DNA of 64,000 nt. It comes from Rossellomorea arthrocnemi. Its GTDB lineage: Bacteria; Bacillota; Bacilli; Bacillales; Bacillaceae_B. This document shows, in pieces, positions 1-8,130 of this stretch. How positions within the stretch are numbered: the stretch's first letter is position 1; each line of letters opens with the position of its first letter. Location of the stretch: assembly GCF_904424705.1 (NCBI RefSeq), contig NZ_CAJGBF010000007.1:124001-188000 (forward strand). The letters are read 5' to 3'. The notes beneath the pieces were generated by a model, which had not been told where the DNA came from, did no database searches, and saw only the letters and a list, made by a program, of their open reading frames with translations. The translations under genes and the position numbers were made by a program.

Positions 1-180
1 TACGCGAATCGATTCTCTCAGCTTCCCCTTACAGAACGTAATCAACTGAGTAAAAAGTTGGCCGATATTCTGTTTCCGAAACTGGGAATCGATATGGAAG
101 GCATGACGTATAAAGAACTTGAAGATACACTTCTTCTCTTGTACTTGATGTTGGTGGAAGAATGGGAAATCGAATTGTAA
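1..180 (+). CDS. C-terminal fragment of an unrecognised protein
   Basis: An open frame runs from the window edge to a TAA at 178-180 and gives 59 residues ending in VEEWEIEL. The start lies outside the window. The visible part is charged and probably helical, with the hydrophobic run LLLLYLML near its end, and it has no motif I recognise. A good intrinsic terminator follows directly, which supports this being the true end of a gene. Function cannot be assigned. Confidence 0.6.
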   Translation, partial: YANRFSQLPLTERNQLSKKLADILFPKLGIDMEGMTYKELEDTLLLLYLMLVEEWEIEL

Positions 181-183
181 ACG

Positions 184-215
184 GCAGAGTCTGGAGAAGA
201 CTTTGCTTTTTTTTT
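184..215 (+). terminator. Intrinsic terminator
   Basis: A 9-bp stem (184-192 with 198-206, one G-T pair) and a 5-nt loop are followed by nine T residues. It sits just after the stop codon at 180. Confidence 0.8.
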
Positions 216-268
216 GTGAATAAAATCCATTTCTTTTCACTAAAGGTTTCTTTCGAAAGAGAACAATA

Positions 269-304
269 AAAAAGGATGATCTTCATTATGAGGATCATCC
301 TTTT
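269..304. terminator. Bidirectional terminator
   Basis: Perfect inverted arms of about 11 bp (AAAGGATGATC and its complement) flank an 11-nt loop, with A-rich and T-rich flanks. It lies just past the stop of the minus-strand gene at 312-599 and probably ends that transcript. Confidence 0.7.
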
Positions 305-311
305 CCCTGAA

Positions 312-599
312 TCATTCCATTCCGGGAGCCTTCTGAATTTCAAAGATAAGTACAATTGCAGTGATCGCATGGGCAATCAACCGGATAATCGGGAAGAAGT
401 TCAGGAAGGAAGCAAGGATACCAAGGATGCTTCCGAGGATCGGCTGATCTTCCGACTTGGAAATATACAATACGCTTGCATGCCACAGAGCTATTAAACA
501 GAGGAGAAAAGGAATTGATTCTCCGGCAATATTACCAAAGATAGGAACTGCCAAAAATAATTCAATTGAAAAGGACAACCATTTTATACGTGAAAGCAC
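312..599 (-). CDS. Small membrane protein, function unknown
   Basis: This encodes about 95 residues. I place the start at the GTG at 599-597 because AAGGAGG lies 9 nt upstream; the longer frame back to 674 runs through that ribosome binding site and is unlikely. The protein has about three hydrophobic segments: a first around the SIELFLAVPIFG stretch, a second around IPFLLCLIALWHASVLYI, and a C-terminal pair broken by FPIIRLI. It is probably a small integral membrane protein. I do not recognise the family. It is monocistronic, with a terminator at 269-304. Confidence 0.6.
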   Translation of the reverse strand: MLSRIKWLSFSIELFLAVPIFGNIAGESIPFLLCLIALWHASVLYISKSEDQPILGSILGILASFLNFFPIIRLIAHAITAIVLIFEIQKAPGME

Positions 600-689
600 G
601 GACACACACCTCCTTCTTTTAGTGTATGAAGGATGGTGTAGTGTGTGCCTGTTTTGAGGGATGATGAGTTCCATTTTTCAACCAGAAAG

Positions 690-717
690 AGCCCCCGTCT
701 TTTGGAAGACGGGGGCT
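690..717 (-). terminator. Strong GC-rich hairpin, likely terminator
   Basis: A perfect 12-bp stem (690-701 with 706-717, tetraloop TTGG) lies just downstream of the minus-strand gene at 733-1533. The following T-run is weak (TCTTTCT on the minus strand), so termination may be partial. Confidence 0.6.
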
Positions 718-732
718 GGCTAATAAGATTAT

Positions 733-1533
733 TTATGCAAGCAATTTCTCCACCACTTTATGCTCATTCTCATTCAACAGGTTTTTCCCGATCGTTTCAT
801 GAACTTCTTTATTCATGCTGGCTTCCAAAACTGCTGCTTCTTCCTTGTCGCCAACGAGGACGATCCGTTCCCATTTTTCATCGGCTGCTTTTTTGTCAAG
901 GATGCTGCCGAGACTTTTCCACCAGCGCTGTTGATTCGCTTTCAATCGATTTTCGAATTCTTCCTGCTGATTGGCTTTTCCACCGCCGCTTCCCATGCTG
1001 ACATCTGCATGATGCGGACCTTCGTACTTACGCCAGTCATCGGTCTCTAAATCGAACTCCATGAATTCACTGGACTGAATTTCCCCGAATACAGAAGTGA
1101 GGATTTTGATTTGATTTTGCTGAAGAAGCACGAGACCTGTATAAGGATATTCGTTATGGAGAGCTTTCAGTTGACCGAGATGAGGGTTCTCCTCCCAATA
1201 GAAATTCGTGTCAACCGGCACCTGAAGTTCGAACGTTTCCCATATACCACTGTCGGCTGAAGCGAAGATGATGAAGCTCCTGGGCAGCTCACGTTCCAGG
1301 CTGTGAACGTAGTTTTCCACTTTTAGGCGGATGGTTTGGAGTCTTTCTTTTTCCTCCGGTGCGCTTTCAAGGTATTCTTCAAGGCGGTTGAACCCGTTCT
1401 TGAGGGCGATCTTCCATTCTCCACCCTGCTGATCCGGGTCGCTGCGGTCGGTATTTAAGTAGATCGTTAATAATTTATCCGGCTTCTGTAAGTATAAATT
1501 TTCCAGAACACTCATTGTTTTATTTAAAGACAT
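733..1533 (-). CDS. VLRF1-family aeRF1-type release factor-like protein
   Basis: This encodes 266 residues. The start is the ATG of MSLNKTMSVLE, 6 nt after AAGGAGG; the upstream in-frame ATG at 1566 has no such signal. The sequence pattern (early TIYLNTDRSD segment, then PRSFIIFASADSGIWETFELQVPVD split over a beta-rich middle, then ERIVLVGDKEEAAVLEAS and a short C-terminal helix) fits the bacterial VLRF1 / aeRF1-like group related to eukaryotic release factor 1 and peptidyl-tRNA hydrolysing proteins such as Vms1. A glycine-rich stretch, GSGGGKANQQ, sits where these proteins carry their catalytic loop. By family, the role is probably rescue of stalled ribosomes; that is inference. Confidence 0.65.
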   Translation of the reverse strand: MSLNKTMSVLENLYLQKPDKLLTIYLNTDRSDPDQQGGEWKIALKNGFNRLEEYLESAPEEKERLQTIRLKVENYVHSLERELPRSFIIFASADSGIWETFELQVPVDTNFYWEENPHLGQLKALHNEYPYTGLVLLQQNQIKILTSVFGEIQSSEFMEFDLETDDWRKYEGPHHADVSMGSGGGKANQQEEFENRLKANQQRWWKSLGSILDKKAADEKWERIVLVGDKEEAAVLEASMNKEVHETIGKNLLNENEHKVVEKLLA

Positions 1534-1666
1534 GGAACTCCTCCTTATAGAATGCTTACTTTTCATATAAACGGTTGAGCCCCTGTTTAAACATCTTTTT
1601 GCAAATAAAGGGAATTGACTGGGAATCTATGTTAAGGAAGAATAGAGTGATAGAGGAGTGATAAAG

Positions 1667-2083
1667 ATGGAAATCAAGAAACAATGGATTCAGGAAGATA
1701 GTGATTACATACGCAAAAAGGTAATCGAGTACAATATGTCCCAGATTGATGACGAAACGAAGACACCACTTGAAAAGGTCAGTTTTGTCATGAGGAATGA
1801 GAAAGGTGAAGTCGTTGGGGGAGTAACTGGGGAAATGTTCTGGCATCATCTTCACGTTGATTTTCTTTGGGTGTCAGAGGAGTATCGGCAAGGAGGCTAT
1901 GGTGCGAAATTAATTCAACAAGTAGAGGAGTATGCAAGAGAAAAGGGGTGTCACCTCGTTAAGCTGGATACGTTCAGCTTTCAGGCGCCTCATTTTTATA
2001 AAAAGCTGGGGTATAAAGAGTTTGGGGTGCTGAAGGATTTTCCGAAGGGACAGAGTCAGCATTTTATGGAGAAACGATTGTAA
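1667..2083 (+). CDS. GNAT family N-acetyltransferase
   Basis: This encodes 138 residues. The ATG at 1667 follows GAGGAG by 8 nt; a GTG at 1658 overlaps that signal and is less likely. The acetyl-CoA binding signature is visible as RQGGYGAKLIQQVEEYA, followed by the usual strand LVKLDTFSFQAP and the HFYKKLGYKEFG motif typical of the family's last helix and strand. The substrate cannot be read from the sequence. The gene is alone and ends in a terminator shared with the opposing RDD gene. Confidence 0.85.
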   Translation: MEIKKQWIQEDSDYIRKKVIEYNMSQIDDETKTPLEKVSFVMRNEKGEVVGGVTGEMFWHHLHVDFLWVSEEYRQGGYGAKLIQQVEEYAREKGCHLVKLDTFSFQAPHFYKKLGYKEFGVLKDFPKGQSQHFMEKRL

Positions 2084-2107
2084 AAAACCAGCCTCGGCTG
2101 GTTTTTT
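2082..2107. terminator. Bidirectional terminator between convergent genes
   Basis: The stem AACCAGCC/GGCTGGTT with a 2-nt centre is flanked by A5 and T6. It serves the GNAT gene (+) and the RDD gene (-), whose stop overlaps it. Confidence 0.8.
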
Positions 2108-2540
2108 ACATTTCTAAATAGCCCGCCATTTCCTCCGGCGTCATTTTAGTCACATAGGTGCCGGCCATGAAGTCGTGGATGGAACGTTTATCCTCGCGAA
2201 AGATCACGAAAAGAGCGCTGACAAGCACACCTATTCCAAATGTTATCATATAAAAAATTCCTGCTGCCACATTGCGCATTAACATATTTCCGATATGTAC
2301 GTTGCTTCCATCTTTTTTTACAATCCGAATGCCCATGGTCTTTTTTCCTACGTCGTACCCTTTCCAGAAGACGGGTGTTAATAAGAAGTAGAGAAACATG
2401 ATAAACGAAACGATGGGATCGTCCGCGTTAAATTCATCCGTCACAATAGCGAATATCACAAGGAGAGGGAGATTGATGAAGAATCCATTGGCAATTCCGG
2501 CTCCGAGTCGTATCCAAAAGCCGGCAGGTTGATTGAACAT
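2106..2540 (-). CDS. RDD family membrane protein
   Basis: This encodes 144 residues. The start MFNQPAGFWIRLGAG is preceded by AAAGGAGG at 7 nt. The protein opens with the RDD-domain pattern (FWIRLGAGIANGFFINL), has three membrane segments (around residues 15-35, 50-65 and 95-120) and the family block VGKKTMGIRIVKKDG between the second and third. RDD proteins are small multi-pass proteins of mostly unknown role, some linked to sodium/proton exchange. There is no operon partner. Confidence 0.8.
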   Translation of the reverse strand: MFNQPAGFWIRLGAGIANGFFINLPLLVIFAIVTDEFNADDPIVSFIMFLYFLLTPVFWKGYDVGKKTMGIRIVKKDGSNVHIGNMLMRNVAAGIFYMITFGIGVLVSALFVIFREDKRSIHDFMAGTYVTKMTPEEMAGYLEM

Positions 2541-2700
2541 AGCACTGCCTCCTTTCAGTAAGGTTATATATGAATTGTAGCATAGTGCGAATTGGTCAAT
2601 GTGCCGCGATACCATATTTCTGTAAGAAATCAGATAAATCGGGTTTTATGTTCTTTACATCGGGTAAATATGTATTAAATAACATTCGACGGGAGAGAAA

Positions 2701-2937
2701 ATGATGAGCTATATTAACCAGGGTAGAGAGCGCATTCAATTTGATCGTAAAGGTAAAACGAAGGATTTACATATACTGGAGTGTACTCGTTGTGCGAATG
2801 AGTTCCGTTCGACGATAAATGTAAGTCAGATAGAGTGTTCGAATTGCTCTTCATCGACCGATCCTAAAATGGATCTATCCCTATTTAAAGTCATCGGTTT
2901 TATTGAAAATCTTAAAGGAAGTGAAGTCCGTTGCTAA
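2701..2937 (+). CDS. Small zinc-ribbon-like protein
   Basis: This encodes 78 residues, with GGGAGAG just upstream of the double ATG. Two CxxC knuckles (CTRC around residue 30 and CSNC around residue 50) form a treble-clef or zinc-ribbon pattern. The N-terminus is basic. I do not recognise a named family. The final codons overlap a TTG-initiated micro-gene, so the two are probably translationally coupled and may work together. Confidence 0.6.
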   Translation: MMSYINQGRERIQFDRKGKTKDLHILECTRCANEFRSTINVSQIECSNCSSSTDPKMDLSLFKVIGFIENLKGSEVRC

Positions 2938-3053
2938 ATAAAGATAAACTCGTTGATATGAAGATGGATTTTAACGATATTCTTTGGATGAGTTCAGGTG
3001 TTGCTATTATTCTATTATTAATTGCTTTAGCAAATTTCTTTATTATCTCATAA
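2931..3053 (+). CDS. Micro-gene: 40-residue single-pass membrane protein
   Basis: The TTG at 2931 overlaps the stop codon of the zinc-ribbon gene by 7 nt and has GGAAG 9 nt upstream, supplied from inside that gene. The product begins MLNKDKLVDMKMDFN and ends in one hydrophobic helix (SSGVAIILLLIALANFFIIS). A terminator follows 19 nt after the stop. Overlap, spacing and terminator support a two-gene unit. Function is unknown. Confidence 0.5.
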   Translation: MLNKDKLVDMKMDFNDILWMSSGVAIILLLIALANFFIIS

Positions 3054-3071
3054 TGAATGTAATTGATTTGA

Positions 3072-3103
3072 AAAGTCCTAATGTCTGAGTAGGGCTTTTT
3101 TTT
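3072..3103 (+). terminator. Intrinsic terminator
   Basis: A 9-bp stem (AAAGTCCTA with TAGGGCTTT, one G-T pair) and a 9-nt loop are followed by a T-run. It ends the 2701-3053 gene pair. Confidence 0.75.
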
Positions 3104-3122
3104 GTTGGAGTAAATACATAAA

Positions 3123-3427
3123 GAAACGAGGGTGGGATATAACTAAATCTATACATTCTAAAGACGAACAATAAAATTACGTGTTACACCGCTTTTGATT
3201 TCCGTGCAAGACTTCGCTTTCCTCGTGTGACGTTCCTGTGTGGTCTCACCTATTCTGCTTTTCCCGCAGGGGTCTTCGTCTTGCACTTCCAATCAATAGC
3301 TAGAACGTGCTTAATACATGGATTAAGCTTTGCACCAAAAATATAAAATCCGAACGAGTTAGATTTTTATTAAATCACTCGTTCGGATTTTTCTTTATCT
3401 GAAACCCTTTTGTCCCAGCCTCGTTTC
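3123..3427. repeat. Intergenic element with terminal inverted repeats (about 305 bp)
   Basis: The left end GAAACGAGGGTGGGATA is matched by the inverted right end TGTCCCAGCCTCGTTTC, with two differences over about 17 bp. Inside is a degenerate inverted segment (CCGTGCAAGACTTCGC... with CCCGCAGGGGTCTTCGTCTTGCAC), then a strong 15-bp hairpin at 3345-3391 that looks like a terminator. No ORF of note is present. The shape is that of a non-coding, MITE-like dispersed repeat; I recall similar internal sequence as abundant in Bacillaceae genomes, but this window holds only one copy. Confidence 0.6.
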
Positions 3428-3434
3428 CGTTTTG

Positions 3435-4886
3435 TTAACTCTTGTAGTTTTCATCGTATTCCAGATAAACAACATGTGTTTCAAGGTACTCGTTCAGTCC
3501 GTGTTTCCCGTCTGCACCACCGATTCCTGATTGGCCCCGGCCGGCATGGAACCCATTGATGGCTTCGAAATTTTCGCGATTGACGAAGGTTTCCCCGTAT
3601 TGAAGCTCGTTTGCGGCTCTCATAATTTCATGAAGGTTCTCACTGAAGATCGAAGAGGAAAGACCATATTCTGTATCATTTGCAAGCTCGATCACTTCGT
3701 CGAAATCCTTGTACGTCATGATCGGCAGGACCGGACCGAATATTTCTTCCTGGATAATGTCCATATTCTGCTTCACATCGACAAGAATAGTAGGCTCATA
3801 ATAGTAGCCTTTCTCTACGTTAACCGGTTTCCCGCCTGTAAGGACTTTTGCTCCGTTTTTGACAGCGGTGTTGACCATTTCTGTCACGGTCTCCAGTCGG
3901 TCTTTATTCACAAGGGGTCCTATTTCGTTATCACGATTTGTTGGATCTCCGACAGTTGTATTTTTCATTACATCCGTCATTTTACTGATGAATTCTTCTG
4001 CCACATCCTCATGTACATATACCCGTTCGGCATTGGTGCATGCCTGACCGGAGTTTGTGATTCTGGATGTCTTGATTTTTTCGACGGCGAGATCAATGTT
4101 TGCATGCTTCGTAACGATGGCCGGAGCTTTTCCGCCAAGTTCCAGGTTAACTTTCGTGATGGATTTTGATGCTGCTTCCATCACTTTTGAACCTGCTGGA
4201 TAACTTCCCGTCATGGACACCATTCGTACTTTAGGATGGCTGGACATCGGACTCCCGATATCAGATCCTTTCCCTGTAACTAGGTTGAAGATCCCCTTAG
4301 GCAGACCTACTTCATCTATGATTTTAGCAAACTCACATGCGGTATTCGGTGTATGTTGACTTGGTTTCAGAACAACGGTACAACCTGTTACGATCGCCGG
4401 GGCCACTTTTCTGGCAAGGATGAACATAGGGAAGTTCCAGGGCACAATTCCTGCGACGACCCCGATGGGTTTTTTATAAACAAGGATGTTCTCGTTTGAC
4501 CGTTCACTCTCCAGGATTTCGCCTTCGTAACGGAGCGCCCATCCTGCCATGTAGCGGAAATACTCGATGGCAAAGTCAAGCTCTCCCTCAGAGGCATCCA
4601 ATGTCTTCCCGTTTTCTTCCGTCAGCAACTGAACAAACTTTTCTTTTTGCTCTTCCAATTTGTCGGCAATTTTATATAAATAAGAAGCACGTTCCTTCGA
4701 CGGAACCTTATTCCATGAAAGGAAAGCCGTATGTGCTGATTCGATTGCTTGGTTGACATCCTCTTCCGTCCCTAATTGTATGGAAGAAATCGCCTCCTCA
4801 TTCGCAGGATTAATGACATCCATCGTCTCATTTGAAGTACTGTCAACAAACTCTCCATTGATATATAACTGATACCTATTCACCAT
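3435..4886 (-). CDS. NAD-dependent aldehyde dehydrogenase, AldA (lactaldehyde/glycolaldehyde)-like
   Basis: This encodes 483 residues, the usual length for the family. Catalytic Cys is C283 (NSGQACTNAE) and the general-base Glu is E249 (NLELGGKAPA); the cofactor motif is around GIVPWNFP and the substrate-side motif QEEIFGPVLP is present. Over its whole length it resembles E. coli AldA, including the distinctive blocks NPKV-like MVSMTGS, GETFVNRENFEA and SGIGGADGKHGLNEYL. Oxidation of small hydroxy-aldehydes such as lactaldehyde is therefore the best guess. It lies upstream of, and on the same strand as, a YfmJ-like reductase, but a hairpin separates them. Confidence 0.8.
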   Translation of the reverse strand: MVNRYQLYINGEFVDSTSNETMDVINPANEEAISSIQLGTEEDVNQAIESAHTAFLSWNKVPSKERASYLYKIADKLEEQKEKFVQLLTEENGKTLDASEGELDFAIEYFRYMAGWALRYEGEILESERSNENILVYKKPIGVVAGIVPWNFPMFILARKVAPAIVTGCTVVLKPSQHTPNTACEFAKIIDEVGLPKGIFNLVTGKGSDIGSPMSSHPKVRMVSMTGSYPAGSKVMEAASKSITKVNLELGGKAPAIVTKHANIDLAVEKIKTSRITNSGQACTNAERVYVHEDVAEEFISKMTDVMKNTTVGDPTNRDNEIGPLVNKDRLETVTEMVNTAVKNGAKVLTGGKPVNVEKGYYYEPTILVDVKQNMDIIQEEIFGPVLPIMTYKDFDEVIELANDTEYGLSSSIFSENLHEIMRAANELQYGETFVNRENFEAINGFHAGRGQSGIGGADGKHGLNEYLETHVVYLEYDENYKS

Positions 4887-4973
4887 TACTCCTCCTCTTA
4901 AACTGTTTCATCACGTATCTTCCTCTTTTCCCGTTCAAAGGGGAGGAGTAAACATCATAGTGTGCAAAGGAAA

Positions 4974-5051
4974 GAGGGACGGACCTCCCTCACACATACC
5001 TGAACATTGATATATCAGGGTTTTGGGTGTGGAAATGGAGGTCCGTCCCTC
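4974..5051. repeat. GGGACGGACC-family hairpin (copy 1)
   Basis: Fifteen-base inverted arms (4974-4988 and 5037-5051, GAGGGACGGACCTCC and its complement) enclose about 48 nt that fold further (CACAC/GTGTG and a CCTGA/TCAGG pair). It lies between two minus-strand genes, right after the stop of the upstream member of the pair in reading order, so it may act as a terminator. Confidence 0.75.
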
Positions 5052-5056
5052 GTCTG

Positions 5057-6079
5057 TTATTTGCTTGGGTCGGCGATTTTGACGAGTTGTTTGCCGATGT
5101 TTTTGCCTTGGAAGAGTCCGAGGAAGGCGTCGGTTACGTTGTCGAGGCCTTCTGTGATGGTTTCTTCGTATTGAAGTTTTCCTTGGGACAGCCACTGGCC
5201 AAGCTCGGTTGCCCCTTCTTTGAAGCGTTCACTGTAGTCGTTGACGACAAAGCCTTTCATGAGCGCGCTCGATTTAATCAGTTTCGTTTGAACGCGGGGG
5301 CCAAGGTCGCGATCTGTTTTGTTATAGGAAGAAATCGCCCCGCACACTGGTACACGGGCATGTTTATTTAGTAAACTGAAGGCAGCGTCACCAATTTCAC
5401 CACCTACATTTTCAAAGTATACGTCGATGCCGTCCGGGCATGCTTCTTTTAACGCTTTATAGATATTGTCCGTTGTTTTGTAATTGATTCCTGCATCGAA
5501 TCCGAGTGTGTCGGTCAGATAGCTGACTTTTTCATCAGAGCCTGCAATCCCGATAACCCGGGCTCCTTGAATCTTGGCGATTTGACCGACCACGGAGCCA
5601 ACTGCACCTGCAGCGCCGGAAACAACCACGGTTTCGCCTTCTTTCGGCTGCCCGATGTCCATTAATCCGAAATATGCAGTCAGTCCCGTCATTCCAAGTA
5701 TGCTTAAGTGTGTGGAGATGGGGGCCACATTCGGATCGATTGAACGGACCTCTTTCTCATTTGCAAGGGAATACTCCTGCCATGGGAGCATACCTACTAC
5801 GAACTCCCCTTTTTGGAAGTGTTCAGATTCTGATTCCACGATTTCTCCAACTGCTCCTCCAGCCAACGCTTCATTTAATTGAAACGGAGCTACATACGAC
5901 TTTGCATCCGACATTCGTCCTCGCATGTAAGGGTCCACGGAAAGGTAAAGAGTCTTTACCAATACTTCTCCTTTAGAGGGTTTTGGCACTTCTATTTCCT
6001 TGTACAGGAAGTCCTCCTTTACAGGCATTCCTTCAGGGCGGGAAACTAATTGAATCTGCTGCTGTGTTTCAGGTAACAT
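5057..6079 (-). CDS. yfmJ: Zinc-independent MDR-family NADP oxidoreductase, YfmJ/curcumin-reductase-like
   Basis: This encodes 340 residues. The start is the second ATG (MLPETQQQ), 7 nt after AAGGAGG. The medium-chain reductase fold is visible: an N-terminal GroES-like part with LSVDPYMRGRMSD, then the Rossmann motif VVVSGAAGAVGSVVGQIAK and the leukotriene/prostaglandin-reductase-like blocks YFENVGGE and GRVP-like ARVPVCGAIS. The zinc ligands of alcohol dehydrogenases are absent. Such enzymes reduce alpha,beta-unsaturated ketones with NADPH. The symbol follows B. subtilis YfmJ by recall. Confidence 0.75.
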   Translation of the reverse strand: MLPETQQQIQLVSRPEGMPVKEDFLYKEIEVPKPSKGEVLVKTLYLSVDPYMRGRMSDAKSYVAPFQLNEALAGGAVGEIVESESEHFQKGEFVVGMLPWQEYSLANEKEVRSIDPNVAPISTHLSILGMTGLTAYFGLMDIGQPKEGETVVVSGAAGAVGSVVGQIAKIQGARVIGIAGSDEKVSYLTDTLGFDAGINYKTTDNIYKALKEACPDGIDVYFENVGGEIGDAAFSLLNKHARVPVCGAISSYNKTDRDLGPRVQTKLIKSSALMKGFVVNDYSERFKEGATELGQWLSQGKLQYEETITEGLDNVTDAFLGLFQGKNIGKQLVKIADPSK

Positions 6080-6184
6080 AAACATTCCTCCTTGAATTTC
6101 GGTTGGATTTTTTCGATTACTTGAAACTTATCACATAAAGTTTAGGTTCTACAAAAGATAACACTTGAGAAAGGTGTGGTAAAT

Positions 6185-7096
6185 ATGGCACATCTATGGG
6201 ATGCAGAGGTAGCTGTCACCACCTGTATGGCTAAAAAATTAATTGAGTCTCAGTTTCCAGAATTAATCCCTGCTGACATCGAAATCATTGATTATGGTTT
6301 TGACAATACGGTAATGAAAGTAAATAACGATTGGATTTTTCGGTTTCCAAGGCGGGAGATCGCTGTAAGACTATTAGAAACAGAAGGGAAGCTCCTGCCA
6401 CTCCTTGAAGGGTGCGGTCCGTATCTTCAGATTCCGGTTCCGGCCTATTTCGGAAATCCATCTCATCAATATAAATGGCCCTTTCTCGGATATCGTTTTG
6501 TGAAGGGAAGGATTCCACCCGAGGCGGACTCTGTAGTAAGAGATGGGGAGTCTGCCATCAAAATGGCCCGGTTTCTTAAAAATCTTCATGGAGTGAATGT
6601 GATAGAAGCAAAAAAACAAGAAGTACCTTACGATGAGCTGGCTCGCTTGGATGTTGGGAAGCGCCAGGTGATCCTGAAGAAAAATACGGATGAAATCAAG
6701 GAGTTCGACCTGTTTGAACAGGTGGGAGAATTGGAGAGATATCTTCAGCACTTACCCCAAAAGTCCTTGCCCCATGAAACCACTTTAGTACATGGCGATC
6801 TTCACTGTAAAAATATCGTGGTGAACAAAGATGGCGTCTTATCAGGGATTCTCGATTGGGGGGATGTACACCTTGGTCATCGAGCCATCGATTTAAATCT
6901 TATATACAGTTTTCTCACTCCAAGAGGAAGGGAACAATTTTTAAATGAATATGGACAGGTAGAAGAGATCGAATTGGAATACGCACGATTTAAAGCCGTT
7001 TATACAAACGTGATTTTACTTCTTTATGGCTACCATGAAAAGCAGGTTCAAACAGTGATGGAAGCTCAGAACAGTTTGAAGCTTGCATTAACATGA
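6185..7096 (+). CDS. Aminoglycoside phosphotransferase (APH/choline kinase) family protein
   Basis: This encodes 303 residues. I prefer the ATG at 6185, 8 nt after AAAGGTG, over the GTG at 6176 that overlaps it. The kinase-like fold is marked by the Brenner motif VHGDLHCKN (catalytic Asp about residue 205) and the metal-binding ILDWGD about 20 residues later. N-terminal IDYGFDNTVMKV corresponds to the nucleotide-binding loop. Family members phosphorylate aminoglycosides, choline or other small molecules; the substrate here is unknown, so resistance should not be assumed. Confidence 0.8.
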   Translation: MAHLWDAEVAVTTCMAKKLIESQFPELIPADIEIIDYGFDNTVMKVNNDWIFRFPRREIAVRLLETEGKLLPLLEGCGPYLQIPVPAYFGNPSHQYKWPFLGYRFVKGRIPPEADSVVRDGESAIKMARFLKNLHGVNVIEAKKQEVPYDELARLDVGKRQVILKKNTDEIKEFDLFEQVGELERYLQHLPQKSLPHETTLVHGDLHCKNIVVNKDGVLSGILDWGDVHLGHRAIDLNLIYSFLTPRGREQFLNEYGQVEEIELEYARFKAVYTNVILLLYGYHEKQVQTVMEAQNSLKLALT

Positions 7097-7133
7097 AAAA
7101 GCCGGGTTGACTATTCGTCAACCCGGCTTTTTT
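7097..7133. terminator. Bidirectional terminator between convergent genes
   Basis: A perfect 16-bp stem (arms at 7096-7111 and 7117-7132) with a TATTC loop is flanked by A5 and T6. It separates the kinase-like gene (+) from the peroxiredoxin gene (-). Confidence 0.9.
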
Positions 7134-7134
7134 C

Positions 7135-7638
7135 TTACTTCACGTTTTTTTGAATATACTTCACAATTTTACGGAGTTCATTAGCATGAGGACGTCCAAA
7201 TGGACTGGTTTGTCTTTGCTGATACATGGCTTGTCCTTTTTCATTAACAAGGAAGTATGCAGGTTCACCATGCTGTCCGTGATCTTCATATGGCGCATCT
7301 TCGCCATGATAGAAAACGTCATAAGCTTTAATCGCTTCTAATTTTTCATCCGCTAAGACCGGGAATGTAAGGTCTTCTTTGTTGGCAAACTCTTGTAAAT
7401 CTGCCATTTTGTCACTTGAGATTGTCAGTAAATGAACGTTCTGTTTTTCAAAGTATTCTTTGTTTGCTTGAAGTTCCCTTAATTCTTCCTGACATACGGG
7501 GCACCATGATCCTCTGAAGAAGACGATGAGATGCCAGCTTTGATGTTCTTTCTGATGATCTTCAAACGAGAATGTTTCACCTGAAACTGCTGGGAGCGTG
7601 AAATTTGGTACCGTATCTTTTAATTGAAAAGTTGCCAT
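7135..7638 (-). CDS. Peroxiredoxin-like AhpC/TSA thioredoxin-fold protein
   Basis: This encodes 167 residues starting after AGGAGG at 8 nt. The redox motif GSWCPVCQEEL (about residues 44-54) replaces the usual PxxxTxxC of typical peroxiredoxins by a CxxC, as in the redoxin/AhpC-TSA branch. VFFRGSW, LLTISSD and FPVLADE blocks complete the thioredoxin-type fold. Probable role: thiol peroxidase or disulfide reductase in the cytoplasm; no signal peptide is seen. It is a single-gene unit. Confidence 0.8.
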   Translation of the reverse strand: MATFQLKDTVPNFTLPAVSGETFSFEDHQKEHQSWHLIVFFRGSWCPVCQEELRELQANKEYFEKQNVHLLTISSDKMADLQEFANKEDLTFPVLADEKLEAIKAYDVFYHGEDAPYEDHGQHGEPAYFLVNEKGQAMYQQRQTSPFGRPHANELRKIVKYIQKNVK

Positions 7639-7807
7639 TATTCATTCCTCCTATTGTTTTTCTTTCCAGTCAAATAGGCGTTAGGACAAACCCGACCAGA
7701 TCGATTTACATACAGTATAGTACTTGTACTTACTTACATAGAGTGTAATTCCCTTTATGTGAGAATTAAAACGTAGCTATGCCGAAAAGCCGGAAAGGAA
7801 GAAATCA

Positions 7808-8125
7808 ATGAGAAGAAACACTGAAAGCGCAAAATTATGTATTTTCCCTGAATACAAGTGGTGCGGGCCGGGATGCAGTGGGCCCGGTGTACCGGTCAAT
7901 TCAGTGGATGCCGCCTGCAGAGCACATGACCTTTGCTATGACCGGTACGGCCCCACCTGTGAGTGTGATCGAATGTTCATAAAGAAATTGAAGACTGAAA
8001 TCAATCCTCATACCCGGAAGGGACGTCACGCTTTTCTGTTCTATCAATACATGCAGCTGCAGACGAGGGTAAAGTGCAAAGCAAATCGATGCGAAAGGTG
8101 CAGCCACAGCCGCTCTTGGATATAA
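7808..8125 (+). CDS. Mini phospholipase A2-like protein
   Basis: This encodes 105 residues, with GGAAAGGAAG upstream of the ATG. The centre carries the phospholipase A2 signature: a calcium-loop-like CGPGCSGPG, then DAACRAHDLCYDRYG with the catalytic His-Asp pair and flanking cysteines. Nine cysteines are spread through the small protein, and the C-terminus adds a second cluster, CKANRCERC. The short loop and HDLCYD arrangement resemble the parvovirus VP1-type PLA2 domain rather than large secreted enzymes. No signal peptide is visible. Lipase activity is inferred from the motif only. Confidence 0.7.
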   Translation: MRRNTESAKLCIFPEYKWCGPGCSGPGVPVNSVDAACRAHDLCYDRYGPTCECDRMFIKKLKTEINPHTRKGRHAFLFYQYMQLQTRVKCKANRCERCSHSRSWI

Positions 8126-8130
8126 AAATC

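Noticed and set aside
6185-7096. Aminoglycoside resistance gene
   Set aside because: Only the general APH-fold motifs are present; many family members are not resistance enzymes.
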